From assembly GCF_003351045.1 (NCBI RefSeq), contig NZ_QQZY01000002.1, positions 576,693 to 640,692 on the forward strand: a DNA stretch of 64,000 bases, in the 5' to 3' direction. Below are positions 24,826-32,812 of this stretch, one piece after another. Numbering within the stretch: position 1 is the first letter of the stretch; each line of letters begins with the position of its first letter. Source of the stretch: Gaiella occulta (GTDB lineage Bacteria > Actinomycetota > Thermoleophilia > Gaiellales > Gaiellaceae). Position numbers and translations under genes: made by a program. The notes under the pieces were generated by a model. The model made no database searches. It had not been told where the DNA came from and saw only the letters and a program-made list of their open reading frames with translations.

Positions 24826-25065
24826 ATGCAGGCAGTCAAGACGGTGAGGACAGCGCGAACGGACGGCGGCGGTGGCGCGGTCGCGGAGGCTGTGGCGGCG
24901 GCGTACGATCCCTTCCTCGAGCCCCTGCTGGGCGATCCGTACGCGTTCTTCGCCCAGGCACGGGCGGAGGCGCCGGTGTTCTACGCCGCCGCCGCCGACC
25001 GCTCGGTCGTCTCCGACGTCTCGTTCCGCGGGCCGCTCGCGCCGGAGGTCGAATGGGACGCCTAG
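24826..25065 (+). pseudogene. Cytochrome P450 N-terminal remnant
   Basis: A 79-codon frame whose middle, AAAYDPFLEPLLGDPYAFFAQARAEAPVF, is the classic beginning of a bacterial cytochrome P450. It then runs into an unrelated tail and stops, overlapping the SDR start by 13 bp. A P450 needs about 400 residues and a heme cysteine, both absent. It seems to be what remains after a deletion joined the P450 start to the SDR gene; it may still serve as a translated leader. Confidence 0.6.
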
Positions 25066-25784
25066 ACGGGCGCGTGGCGATCGTCACCGGGGCCGCATCG
25101 CCGCGCGGCCAGGGCGCCGCAGAGGCGCGGCTGCTCGCTGCCGAGGGCGCTCACGTCATCCTCGCCGACGTCTCCGACGCCGAGGGCGAGGCGACCGCGG
25201 CGGCGATCGGCGACATGGCCGACTACCGGCACCTCGACGTTACGGGCGAGACCGACTGGTCCGAGACCGTCGCGTGGGCGCTCGACCGGTACGGCCGTCT
25301 CGACGTGCTCGTCAACAACGCCGGCGTCTGGCTCGCGAAGACGATCGAGGAGACCTCGCTCGCCGACTACCGCCGCGTGATCGACATCAACCAGGTGGGG
25401 GCCTTCCTTGGCATGCGCGCGGTCGTCCCGTCGATGCGTGCGGCCGGATCAGGCTCGATCGTCAACATCTCATCGCTCGCAGGCCTGCGCGGCGCGCAGG
25501 TGCCGTCCGCGTATGCGGCGAGCAAGTGGGCCGTGCGCGGGATGAGCCGGCAGGCGGCCGCTGAGCTCGCGCGGGACGGGATCCGCGTCAACACGGTCTT
25601 CCCCGGCTACGTCGACACCGGGATGATCGACGCCGGGCACGAGGAGATCGCGCAGCGCGTGCCGCTCGGGCGGCGGCTGGCCGCGCCGGAGGAGGTCGCC
25701 GAGGTGGTGGTCTTCCTCGCCTCCGACGCCGCGCGCTACGTGACGGGCGCCGAGATCGTCGTCGACGGCGCCGTCACCGCGTAG
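25053..25784 (+). CDS. Short-chain dehydrogenase/reductase
   Basis: A 243-residue classical SDR. The cofactor segment is VTGAASPRGQGAAEARLL; the usual GIG is replaced by PRGQG, a variant seen in carveol-dehydrogenase-like members. NNAGVW, IVNISSLAG and YAASKWAV (catalytic Tyr and Lys) are present, and the C-terminus is complete (YVTGAEIVVDGAVTA). It starts within the P450 remnant. With a P450 partner it may once have oxidised a hydroxylated terpene- or steroid-like compound. Function is not proven. Confidence 0.87.
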   Translation: MGRLDGRVAIVTGAASPRGQGAAEARLLAAEGAHVILADVSDAEGEATAAAIGDMADYRHLDVTGETDWSETVAWALDRYGRLDVLVNNAGVWLAKTIEETSLADYRRVIDINQVGAFLGMRAVVPSMRAAGSGSIVNISSLAGLRGAQVPSAYAASKWAVRGMSRQAAAELARDGIRVNTVFPGYVDTGMIDAGHEEIAQRVPLGRRLAAPEEVAEVVVFLASDAARYVTGAEIVVDGAVTA

Positions 25785-25821
25785 CGCACCGGCGCACGGC
25801 CACCGGCTCGAGGCGGCACGA

Positions 25822-26577
25822 TCACTCCACCTCGGCGTGGATGCGCTGCCCGGCCTCGCGCAGCGTTCCGCCCTTGCGGCCGGCGCGGGTGGCGAGGATC
25901 TCGGCCAGGATCGAGAGCGCCGTCTCGGCCTGTGTGTCGGCGCCGATGTCGAGACCGCAGGGGCCGGCGATGCGGTCGAGCTTCTCCTCGGCCACGCCGG
26001 CCTCGAGCAGGCGCTGCCGGCGCCGCTCCTGGTTGCGGCGGGAGCCGAGCGCACCGATGTAGAACGCCTCCGTGTCGAGCGCGCTGATCAGGGCCGGCTC
26101 GTCGAACTTGTCGTCGTGGGTGAGCACGACCACGGCCGTCTGGTGGTCGGGAGCGATCTCCGCGAGAGCGTCCTGGGGCCACTTCGCGATCAGGCGGTCG
26201 GCGGACGGGATGCGCTCGGGCGTCAGGAACGTGGCCCTGGCATCGGCGACGATCGCCGTCCAGCCGAGCAGCTTCGCCCCCTTGCACAACGCCTCCGCCG
26301 TGTCGACGGCCCCGTACACGAACAACCGCGGCGGCGGGCCGTACCACTCGGCGAACACCTTCGTGGCGCCGTCGTCGAGCGTGAGCAAGGTGTTGCGCCC
26401 GCGGCGCACGATCTCGCCGAAGCGGCCGCTCGCCTCCTCGGGCACGCCGCCCCCGAACGTCTCTCCGGACTCGAGCACGAGCAGCTTCGACCCGCAGCCC
26501 TCGCCCTCCACCACGGTGAACAGCACGCCGCGCTCGCCCGAGGCGCGCAGCTTCGACAGACGCGCGAGAAGGCTCAT
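25822..26577 (-). CDS. XdhC/CoxF-family molybdoenzyme maturation factor
   Basis: A 251-residue XdhC-type protein. The C-terminal Rossmann-like domain is clear: LFVYGAVDTAEALCKGAKLL, the THDDKFDEPAL segment, then FYIGALGSRRNQERRRQRLL. Such proteins bind and sulfurate the molybdenum cofactor before it enters xanthine or CO dehydrogenase-type enzymes. It overlaps the small XdhC-N gene by 4 bp; together they equal one normal two-domain XdhC split in two. No molybdenum hydroxylase gene is in the window. Confidence 0.82.
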   Translation of the reverse strand: MSLLARLSKLRASGERGVLFTVVEGEGCGSKLLVLESGETFGGGVPEEASGRFGEIVRRGRNTLLTLDDGATKVFAEWYGPPPRLFVYGAVDTAEALCKGAKLLGWTAIVADARATFLTPERIPSADRLIAKWPQDALAEIAPDHQTAVVVLTHDDKFDEPALISALDTEAFYIGALGSRRNQERRRQRLLEAGVAEEKLDRIAGPCGLDIGADTQAETALSILAEILATRAGRKGGTLREAGQRIHAEVE

Positions 26578-26885
26578 TCGACGGGTTCCACGAACACGTC
26601 GATCTCGCCGCCGCACGGCAGGCCCACGCTCCACGCCATGTCGTCGCTGATGCCGTAGTGGAGCAGCCGTGGCTCTCCCGACCGCATCACCTCGATGGCG
26701 TTCTCGAACACGTCGCTCTCGACGCAGCCGCCCGACACCGAGCCGCACATCTTGCCCGACTCGGACACGGCCAGGCTCGTGCCGACGGGGCGCGGCGCCG
26801 AGCGCCGGGTGGCGACGACCGTCGCGACGACCACACGCTCGCCCGCCTCGCGCCAGCGGCCGACCTCGTCCAGGATCTCCTTCAC
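26574..26885 (-). CDS. XdhC/CoxI N-terminal domain protein
   Basis: A 103-residue protein consisting of the XdhC_CoxI domain: VVVATVVATRRSAPRPVGTS, SESGKMCGSVSGGCVESDV with its conserved cysteine, and a C-terminal YGISDDMAWSVGLPCGGEID. The GTG start at 26885 follows GAGGAGG by 9 bases and overlaps the CoxE-like stop. It is the natural partner of the separate C-terminal protein encoded next. Confidence 0.85.
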   Translation of the reverse strand: MKEILDEVGRWREAGERVVVATVVATRRSAPRPVGTSLAVSESGKMCGSVSGGCVESDVFENAIEVMRSGEPRLLHYGISDDMAWSVGLPCGGEIDVFVEPVE

Positions 26886-28015
26886 GCTGCATGCCTCCTC
26901 TCGATGCCGGCGAGCACGGCCGCCAGCTCTTCCAGACTTCTCAGATTGTGGCCCGGCAGGAAGCGGTCGACGAAGGGCAGCGCGGCGCGCATCCCTCCGG
27001 CAAGCGGCTGGTACTCGGGATTGCCCTTCAGCGGGTTGACCCACACGACCGCGTAGGCGGCGCGCGCCAGCCGTGCCATTTCCCGGCCGACGAGTGCCGG
27101 ATCCTGCCGCTCCCACCCATCCGACACGATGACGACGACGGCGCCGCGCGACAGCGCCCGCTTGCCGTAGACGTCGTTGAACTCCTTCAGCGACGCGCCG
27201 ATGCGCGTGCCGCTGCCCCAGTCGGTGACCGCCTCGGTGCACTTCTCGAGGGCGGACTCCGGATCGCGCGTGCCGAGCTCCGCCGTCAGCCGCGACAGCC
27301 GCGTGCCGAACGCGAACGCCTCCACTCCCGGGCCGGAGCCGACGGCGGCGTGGAGGAAGAGGACGAGCGCGCGGGCATAGGCGTCCATCGAGCCCGAGAC
27401 GTCGCAGAGGACGACGAGCTTCCGCGCCACCCGCTTGCGCGCGCGGAACGGCCGCTCGACCGGGTCGCCGCCGGTACGCAGGGAACGGCGGATCAGCCTG
27501 CGCATGTCCAGCCGGTCGCCGCGCGGATCGGACGAGCGGCGGCGCGAGGAGCGCAGCGGCCGGTTCTCGGCGATCGCGGCGATGAGCCGCTTGACCCGGC
27601 GGTACTCGGCGGGGGTCATCTCCGCGAAGTCCTTCTCGCGCAGCAGCTCGTGGCCGGAAGCGCCGAGCTCGAGCGGGTCGCCGAGCTCGTCGTCCCGCTC
27701 GCCGTCGTCGCGGGCTCTGTCGGCAAGCGACTCGCCGACGCGCTGCTGCGCGACCGGGCTCGGCGCGGTGCGCAGGGGCGGCAGCACCGGCGCGCGCAGG
27801 AACCACGCGTTGAAAGCGCGGTCGAACAGGTCGAGCTCGTCCTGCCGGCAGACGAGCGTCTGCCGCAGGGAGAAGTAGACGTCCTCCTGGCGCTCGAGAT
27901 CGACGGCATCGAGAGCGCGGAGCGCGTCGGCGACGCGGCCGGGCCCCACCTCGAGGCCGACCTCGCGCAGGACGCGACCGAAGGTGACGACGTGGCGGAC
28001 GACGGCGTCGGCCAT
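26882..28015 (-). CDS. coxE: CoxE-like VWA-domain protein
   Basis: A 377-residue protein of the CoxE/VWA-containing type. The C-terminal half carries a metal-ion-dependent adhesion site (CDVSGSMDAYARALVLF) and VVIVSDGWERQDPALVGREM. Partner MoxR ATPases and VWA proteins act together as a cytosolic chaperone that inserts metals, as CoxD and CoxE do for the Cu-Mo site of CO dehydrogenase. It lies 8 bp after the MoxR gene and overlaps the XdhC-N gene by 4 bp. Confidence 0.85.
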   Translation of the reverse strand: MADAVVRHVVTFGRVLREVGLEVGPGRVADALRALDAVDLERQEDVYFSLRQTLVCRQDELDLFDRAFNAWFLRAPVLPPLRTAPSPVAQQRVGESLADRARDDGERDDELGDPLELGASGHELLREKDFAEMTPAEYRRVKRLIAAIAENRPLRSSRRRSSDPRGDRLDMRRLIRRSLRTGGDPVERPFRARKRVARKLVVLCDVSGSMDAYARALVLFLHAAVGSGPGVEAFAFGTRLSRLTAELGTRDPESALEKCTEAVTDWGSGTRIGASLKEFNDVYGKRALSRGAVVVIVSDGWERQDPALVGREMARLARAAYAVVWVNPLKGNPEYQPLAGGMRAALPFVDRFLPGHNLRSLEELAAVLAGIERRHAA

Positions 28016-28023
28016 GATCGCTC

Positions 28024-28935
28024 CTATGCTCCCGCGGTCGTGCGGGCGCTGTCGACGAGCCGCGCGAGCGTCTCGTCGCGCACCGCCTCGATGTCCTCAC
28101 GGTACTTCAGCACCGAGCCGAGCGTCTGCTCGACGACCTCCGCGTCGATCTCCTGGCGGCCGAGCGCGTTGAGCGCCATCGCCCAGTCGATCGTCTCGGC
28201 CACGCCGGGCGGCTTGGCGAGATCGAGGCCGCGCAGCTCGCGGACGAACGCCGCGGCCTGCGCGGCGAGACGCTCCGAGACGCCCGGGATGCGGATCTTC
28301 ACGATCTCGATCTCGCGCTCGATCGACGGGTGGCCGATCCAGTGGAAGAGGGCACGGCGCTTGAGCGCGTCGTGCAGCTCGCGCGTGCGGTTCGACGTGA
28401 GGATCACCGCGGGCCGGCGGCGGGCGCGGATCGTGCCGAGCTCGGGGATCGTGATCTGGAAGTCGGAGAGCACCTCGAGCAGGAACGCCTCGAACTCCTC
28501 GTCGGCCCGGTCGATCTCGTCGATCAGCAGCACGACGGGCTCGTCGCCGTCGATCGCCTCGAGCAGCGGCCGCCGGATCAGGAACTCGGGGCCGAAGAGC
28601 TCGTCCTCGGACACCGTTCCCTCCTGCGCGGCGCGGATGTGCAGGAGCTGGCGCGGGTAGTTCCACTCGTAGACGGCGTGCGCGACGTCGAGACCCTCGT
28701 AGCACTGCAGCCGGATCAGGCGCGAGCCCGTCGCCTGCGCGAGCGACTTCGCCGCCTCGGTCTTGCCCACGCCCGCCTCCCCCTCGAGCAGGAGGGGCTT
28801 CTCGAGCGCGAGGGCGAGGAAGAGCGCCGTCGAGAGGCCGCGGTCGGGCAGGTAGTCCGCGCCACGCAGGGCGTCCTCGAGCTCGTCGATCGTGCGAAAG
28901 CCGCTCACCGTCAGAGCGTAATCGCTCGGAGGCAT
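28024..28935 (-). CDS. coxD: MoxR/CoxD-type AAA+ ATPase
   Basis: A 303-residue AAA+ ATPase with Walker A GEAGVGKTEAAKSLAQA (about residues 56-63), Walker B VVLLIDEIDRADEEFEAFLL, sensor 1 ILTSNRTRELHDALKRR and the HWIGHPSIEREIEI segment typical of MoxR proteins. It would work with the adjacent CoxE-like VWA protein to remodel and metallate a molybdenum hydroxylase. It is the first gene of a four-gene minus operon, divergent from ctaG. Confidence 0.88.
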   Translation of the reverse strand: MPPSDYALTVSGFRTIDELEDALRGADYLPDRGLSTALFLALALEKPLLLEGEAGVGKTEAAKSLAQATGSRLIRLQCYEGLDVAHAVYEWNYPRQLLHIRAAQEGTVSEDELFGPEFLIRRPLLEAIDGDEPVVLLIDEIDRADEEFEAFLLEVLSDFQITIPELGTIRARRRPAVILTSNRTRELHDALKRRALFHWIGHPSIEREIEIVKIRIPGVSERLAAQAAAFVRELRGLDLAKPPGVAETIDWAMALNALGRQEIDAEVVEQTLGSVLKYREDIEAVRDETLARLVDSARTTAGA

Positions 28936-28984
28936 GCCGTGGCCCGCTGCGGCGGTGCCGCCCGGGCCCGCGTCGGGACGGCCC

Positions 28985-28990
28985 TACAAT
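28985..28990 (+). promoter_or_regulatory. -10 box of leaderless ctaG gene
   Basis: TACAAT, 6 nt before GTG 28997. It decides the start in favour of 28997 over the ATG at 28934, which lies upstream of the box and overlaps the divergent gene. Confidence 0.5.
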
Positions 28991-28996
28991 CCCGGT

Positions 28997-29830
28997 GTGA
29001 CGACCGAGAGCCTCTGGCGCGCCTGGTCGTTCCAGCCGCTCGTGGTCGGGGGCGGCATCGTCGCGATCGCCTTCTTCCTCCACGGCTGGAGCCGCCTCCA
29101 CCGCCGTCGCGCCGGCCTCGCGCCGTGGACGCGCATCCCGCTCTTCGTCGCCGGCGTGTCCGTCACGGTGCTCGCGATCGTCTCCCCCATCGACTACATC
29201 GGCGAGCGCTACCTGCAGTGGGTGCACATGCTGCAACACGTGCTCATCGCCGATCTTGGCGTCGTCCTGCTCCTGCTCGCCGTCCGCGGCCCGCTCGCCG
29301 TCTTCTTCCTCCCCCGCAACCTCATCGCAGCGCTCGCACGCATGCGGGCGCTGCGGCGCACGCTCTCGTTCCTGCTCCGTCCCGGCGTGAGCTACGGCGT
29401 CTGGGTCGCCGTCCTCGTCGGCTGGCACATCCCACCGCTGTACGAAGCTGCCCTCCACCATCGCGCCGTCCACGATCTCGAGCACCTCAGCTTCGTGCTG
29501 GGAGGCCTCCTCGTCTGGACGCAGATGATCGACCCCTCCCGGCACGAGCGGCTTTCCCTCGCCGAGCGCCTCGGCTACACCGCGCTCGTCTTCTGGACGG
29601 GCCAGGTGCTCGCGTACGTGATCCTGTTCAGCTTCGAGCCGCTGTTCTCCACCTACGCCGAGGAGCCGCGGCGCCTCCTCGGCCTGTCTCCGCTCAGCGA
29701 CCAGAAGCTCGCCGGGCTCGTGATGATGCTCGAGCAGACGCTCACCGTCGGCACCTGCTTCCTCGTGCTGCTGCGGGCCTCGCGGCGGCGCCTGGCCGCG
29801 GTGGCGGTCGGCGAGCACCGGCCCGCCTGA
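28997..29830 (+). CDS. ctaG: Cytochrome c oxidase assembly factor CtaG-type membrane protein
   Basis: A 277-residue polytopic membrane protein with about seven hydrophobic segments, of the caa3-type CtaG family. Conserved histidines occur in QWVHMLQHVLIADLG, VGWHIPPLYEAALHH and VHDLEHLSFVLGGL, likely for copper or heme handling. The C-terminal LVMMLEQTLTVGTCFL motif is usual. It would help assemble the copper site of a heme-copper oxidase. The next gene is a second member of the same family, joined by a one-base overlap. Confidence 0.85.
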   Translation: MTTESLWRAWSFQPLVVGGGIVAIAFFLHGWSRLHRRRAGLAPWTRIPLFVAGVSVTVLAIVSPIDYIGERYLQWVHMLQHVLIADLGVVLLLLAVRGPLAVFFLPRNLIAALARMRALRRTLSFLLRPGVSYGVWVAVLVGWHIPPLYEAALHHRAVHDLEHLSFVLGGLLVWTQMIDPSRHERLSLAERLGYTALVFWTGQVLAYVILFSFEPLFSTYAEEPRRLLGLSPLSDQKLAGLVMMLEQTLTVGTCFLVLLRASRRRLAAVAVGEHRPA

Positions 29831-30612
29831 TGCCCTCCCCCTGGTCGTTCACGTTCGAGCCGCTCTTCGCGGCGCTCGGCGCGCTCGCGCTCTGGCTCTA
29901 CCTGCGCGCGCCCGCCGGGCGCTCCTCACGCACACGGACCACGCTCTTCGCCACCGGGGTGCTGATGATCGTGCTCGCGCTCAACTCGCCGCTCGAGACG
30001 ATCGCCGTCGAGTACCTCGTGCTCTTCCACCTCCTGCAGAACGTCATCATCTCGGACTGGGCGCCGCCTCTCCTCATCCTCGGCCTCACGCCTTCCATGC
30101 GCGCGGCCGTCGCTGCCCGCGGAGGGGCCGCGTTCGCGTGGCTGACCCGGCCGATGGCGGCGTTCCCCATCTGGCTCGTCGGCTGGTACGTCGTCCATCT
30201 CGGCGCCGTCTACGACATCGCCGTCCGCCATGCGGCGCTGCTCAACCTTGAGCACGCGTTCATGATCGCCATCGGCCTGCTCTTCTGGTGGCCGGTCCTC
30301 GCGGACGCACCGCGGTCGGCCGCGACGCTCGCGCGGATCGCATACGTCTTCGCCGCGTTCGTGTTCTCGGCCTTCCTCGGGCTCGCGCTCACGTTCGCGC
30401 CGCCCGTGTACGGCTACTACGAGACACGGCCCGAGCGCCTGTGGGGGATCTCCGCCGCGAAGGACCAGAACTTCGGCGGCATCCTCATGTCGGCCGAGCA
30501 GGCGATCGTCTTCTTCGCCGCGATCACCTGGCTGCTCGTCCGGCTCTTCCGCGAGGAGGACGAGGCGGAGCAGGCCTTGCGCGCGCGCCAGCGCGCGCAA
30601 GGCCTGCTCTAG
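29830..30612 (+). CDS. ctaG2: Second CtaG-family membrane protein
   Basis: A 260-residue polytopic protein of the same fold as its neighbour: EYLVLFHLLQNVIISDWAPP, VGWYVVHLGAVYDIAVRHAA, NLEHAFMIAIGLLFWWP and QNFGGILMSAEQAIVFFAAIT align with the first copy's motifs. The histidine pattern differs, with N and E at some positions, so the two may form a heterodimer. The last 14 codons lie in a very strong hairpin. ATG overlaps the preceding stop. Confidence 0.83.
   Translation: MPSPWSFTFEPLFAALGALALWLYLRAPAGRSSRTRTTLFATGVLMIVLALNSPLETIAVEYLVLFHLLQNVIISDWAPPLLILGLTPSMRAAVAARGGAAFAWLTRPMAAFPIWLVGWYVVHLGAVYDIAVRHAALLNLEHAFMIAIGLLFWWPVLADAPRSAATLARIAYVFAAFVFSAFLGLALTFAPPVYGYYETRPERLWGISAAKDQNFGGILMSAEQAIVFFAAITWLLVRLFREEDEAEQALRARQRAQGLL
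30568..30609 (+). terminator. 19-bp perfect hairpin at the end of the ctaG pair
   Basis: Arms 30568-30586 and 30591-30609 are exact reverse complements with only 4 nt between them, ending one base before the TAG stop. No T tract follows. It probably stops or pauses transcription, or protects the mRNA 3' end, despite lying inside the coding sequence. Confidence 0.55.
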
Positions 30613-30735
30613 CCCTGCGCCTCGGAGGCGGTCGCTCGGGTCGTCGCGCGCGGGCATGGTGTCGCTCGGGCTGTCCGGCGCTCACGAGCGCGCCATCGCA
30701 AGCCCCACTCCCGCGGCTGCTGCGATCCGGCGCGA

Positions 30736-30741
30736 TAGGGT
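30736..30741 (+). promoter_or_regulatory. -10 box of leaderless epimerase gene
   Basis: TAGGGT, 6 nt before ATG 30748. Confidence 0.4.
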
Positions 30742-30747
30742 TTTCGC

Positions 30748-31710
30748 ATGGGAAACGATGATCGACTTCGTGGGCGCGTCGCGCTCGTCACGGGTGCGCT
30801 CGGCTGCCTCGGCGCCTGGACGGCGAAGGCGTTTCTCGACGAGGGCGCGTCCGTCGTCGCCTACGATCTGCGGGTCGACGACCCGCACCGGCTGCGCCTC
30901 GTGCTCGGCGAGGACGCGGCGCGCGTGACGCTGGAGCAGGGCGACGTCACGGACGTCGAACGCCTCGGCGCGGTCATGGACCGCCACGGCGTCACGCGCG
31001 TCGTCCACCTCGCGGGCCTGCAGGTGCCGTTCTGCCGCGCGAACCCGCCGCTCGGCGCCCGCGTCAACGTCGAGGGCACGGTCGCCGTGTTCGAGGCGGT
31101 GAAGCAGCGGCGCGACCGCATTCCCGGCGTCGCGCTCGCGTCGTCGGCCGCCGTCTACGGCCCCGATGACCCGTCGCCGGCGCCGGAGGTCGGGCCGTTC
31201 TCGCCGCGCACGCACTACGGCGTCTTCAAGCTCGCGAACGAGGGGACGGCGCGCGTCTACTGGGCCGACGACGGCATTCCCTCCATCGCCATCCGCCCGT
31301 ACGTCGTCTACGGGCCCGCCCGCGACCAGGGCCTCACCTCGACGCCGACGCTCGCGATGCAGGCGGCCGCACGCGGAGACCCGTTCACGATCTCCTACGG
31401 AGGAGCCGCCCAGTACGACTACGCGCCCGACGTCGGCCTCGCCTTCGCGCGCGCGAGCGCCGCGGTCTCGACGGGGGCGATCGCCGCCAACTACCCCGGC
31501 GTCCCCGCGCACATGGCCGAGGTCATCGCCGCGATCGAGGCGGCGGCACCCGACGCCGCCGGGATGATCCGCTTCGAGGAGACCGGGCTGCCGTTTCCGG
31601 CGCAGCTCGAGGCGACGGCGCTGGAGCGCGCGATCGGGCCGCTCCCGCGCACTCCGCTCGCCGACGGCGTGCGGCAGGCGGTCGAGCACTTTCGCCGCAT
31701 CGCCTCGTGA
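30748..31710 (+). CDS. NAD-dependent epimerase/dehydratase (extended SDR)
   Basis: A 320-residue extended SDR with the cofactor motif ALVTGALGCLGAWTAKAFLDEG near residue 11, VVHLAGLQVPFCRANP, ALASSAAVYGPDD and the catalytic Y-x3-K in THYGVFKLANEGTARVYW. The region AIRPYVVYGPARDQGLTSTPT is standard for sugar-nucleotide epimerases and related uronate dehydrogenases. It stands alone with its own leaderless promoter. The cysteine near residue 98 (VPFCRANP) is family-typical. Substrate is not evident. Confidence 0.85.
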   Translation: MGNDDRLRGRVALVTGALGCLGAWTAKAFLDEGASVVAYDLRVDDPHRLRLVLGEDAARVTLEQGDVTDVERLGAVMDRHGVTRVVHLAGLQVPFCRANPPLGARVNVEGTVAVFEAVKQRRDRIPGVALASSAAVYGPDDPSPAPEVGPFSPRTHYGVFKLANEGTARVYWADDGIPSIAIRPYVVYGPARDQGLTSTPTLAMQAAARGDPFTISYGGAAQYDYAPDVGLAFARASAAVSTGAIAANYPGVPAHMAEVIAAIEAAAPDAAGMIRFEETGLPFPAQLEATALERAIGPLPRTPLADGVRQAVEHFRRIAS

Positions 31711-31741
31711 TCTCCGAGCACCGCGGCACCGTTGCCCTTCT

Positions 31742-32029
31742 TCAATCGGGCAGGAGGGGCACGTAGCGCACCCGTTCGCGCGACTCGAGCAACGGCAGCG
31801 CCTGGCCGAGCACGAGCTCGCGGAAGTGCTGGCTGGCAGCGTGCCGCTCCAGGGCAGCCTCGTCGGCGTAGCGCTCGAACAGGAAGAAGGCGCGTGGATC
31901 GTCGGGGTCGCGGTGCGGGTCGTACTGCAGGCAGCCGGGCTCGGCGCGGGAGAGCGGCGCGAGCCGGGCGAGCAAGGCCGCCACCTCCTCCTCGGCACCT
32001 GGCCGGGCACGCCAGCGCACCGCGAGCAC
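31742..32029 (-). CDS. Antibiotic biosynthesis monooxygenase (ABM)-domain protein
   Basis: A dimeric ferredoxin-like ABM domain of about 95 residues: LAVRWRARPGAEEEVAALLA, EPGCLQYDPHRDPDDPRAFF, LFERYADEAALERHAAS, HFRELV. Such proteins oxidise quinols or phenols, or serve as heme-degrading or stress proteins. GTG 32029 is the first plausible start; the frame is open further upstream but has no ATG or GTG before the GntR stop at 32077. It probably shares the GntR transcript. Confidence 0.72.
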   Translation of the reverse strand: MLAVRWRARPGAEEEVAALLARLAPLSRAEPGCLQYDPHRDPDDPRAFFLFERYADEAALERHAASQHFRELVLGQALPLLESRERVRYVPLLPD

Positions 32030-32076
32030 GACCGTCGTGCCGCCTCCCTCGTCCGTTGCCCGTACCTCCGGCTCGC

Positions 32077-32721
32077 TCAGCGGGCGGCCTTCCCCCGTGC
32101 CAGCTTGGCGAAGTACTCCACGTGCTTGCGCGCCTCCCGGCCCGCCTTGGCAGCGGTCTCGGCCCGGATCGCCTCGAGGATCGGGACGTGTAGCTCCGCG
32201 GCCTCTTCCGGCTCGACCTGCGTGCCGTAGATGGTGAGCGTGATCCGCCCCTCGACCCCGAGCGACTTCCAGCACTGGGTCAGCACCGCGTTGCCGGCCG
32301 CTTCCACGATCACGCGATGGAAGGCGAAGTCGTGCTGCACGAGCGCGTGCAGGTCGCCGCGCTTCGCCGCCGCCCGCATCGCCGCGACCGCAGATTCGAG
32401 CGTGGACACGTCGCCCGCGAGGCGGACGGCCGCCTCCCTCGCGGCGAGGTCCTCGAGCGCCGCCCGCACGGGATACACCTCGATCAGCTCCTCCTCGCCG
32501 AACTCGCGCACGCGCGCGCCGCGGAACGGCTCCGATTCCACGAGGCGCAGCAGCTCGAGGTCGCGCAGCGCCTCGCGCACGGGTGCCTGGCTCGTGCCCA
32601 GATCCTGGGCGATCCGGGTCTCCACGAGCCGCTCGCCCGGCTGCAGCTCGCCCCGGACGATGCGCTGCAGCAGCACGTCCTTCACCTGCTCGCGGAGCAC
32701 CGTCCGTGTGATCGCCTTCAC
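32077..32721 (-). CDS. GntR-family regulator with FCD domain
   Basis: A 214-residue regulator: winged helix at residues 5-70 (LQRIVRGELQPGERLVETRI, DLGTSQAPVREALRDLELL) and an FCD effector domain with LVQHDFAFHRVIVEAAGN and a later HVPILEAIRAE. An ATCGATGATCGAT site lies 56 bp upstream of its GTG start, and identical-type sites lie at the FAH/glcD and aldehyde dehydrogenase/cupin promoters. It is therefore likely an autoregulated repressor of those genes, responding to a carboxylate such as glycolate or a 2-hydroxyacid. Confidence 0.88.
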   Translation of the reverse strand: MKAITRTVLREQVKDVLLQRIVRGELQPGERLVETRIAQDLGTSQAPVREALRDLELLRLVESEPFRGARVREFGEEELIEVYPVRAALEDLAAREAAVRLAGDVSTLESAVAAMRAAAKRGDLHALVQHDFAFHRVIVEAAGNAVLTQCWKSLGVEGRITLTIYGTQVEPEEAAELHVPILEAIRAETAAKAGREARKHVEYFAKLARGKAAR

Positions 32722-32776
32722 CGCTCACCCGTCCTGGATCTCACTGCTTCTCCTCGCCGGCGCCAGAGCCGCAACT

Positions 32777-32789
32777 ATCGATGATCGAT
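32777..32789. promoter_or_regulatory. Operator site B, ATCGATGATCGAT
   Basis: 13-bp palindrome upstream of the GntR/FCD gene, same as sites A and C except for the centre base. It suggests autoregulation. Confidence 0.6.
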
Positions 32790-32812
32790 TCGTCTCGCGT
32801 CAACCGTCGCCG

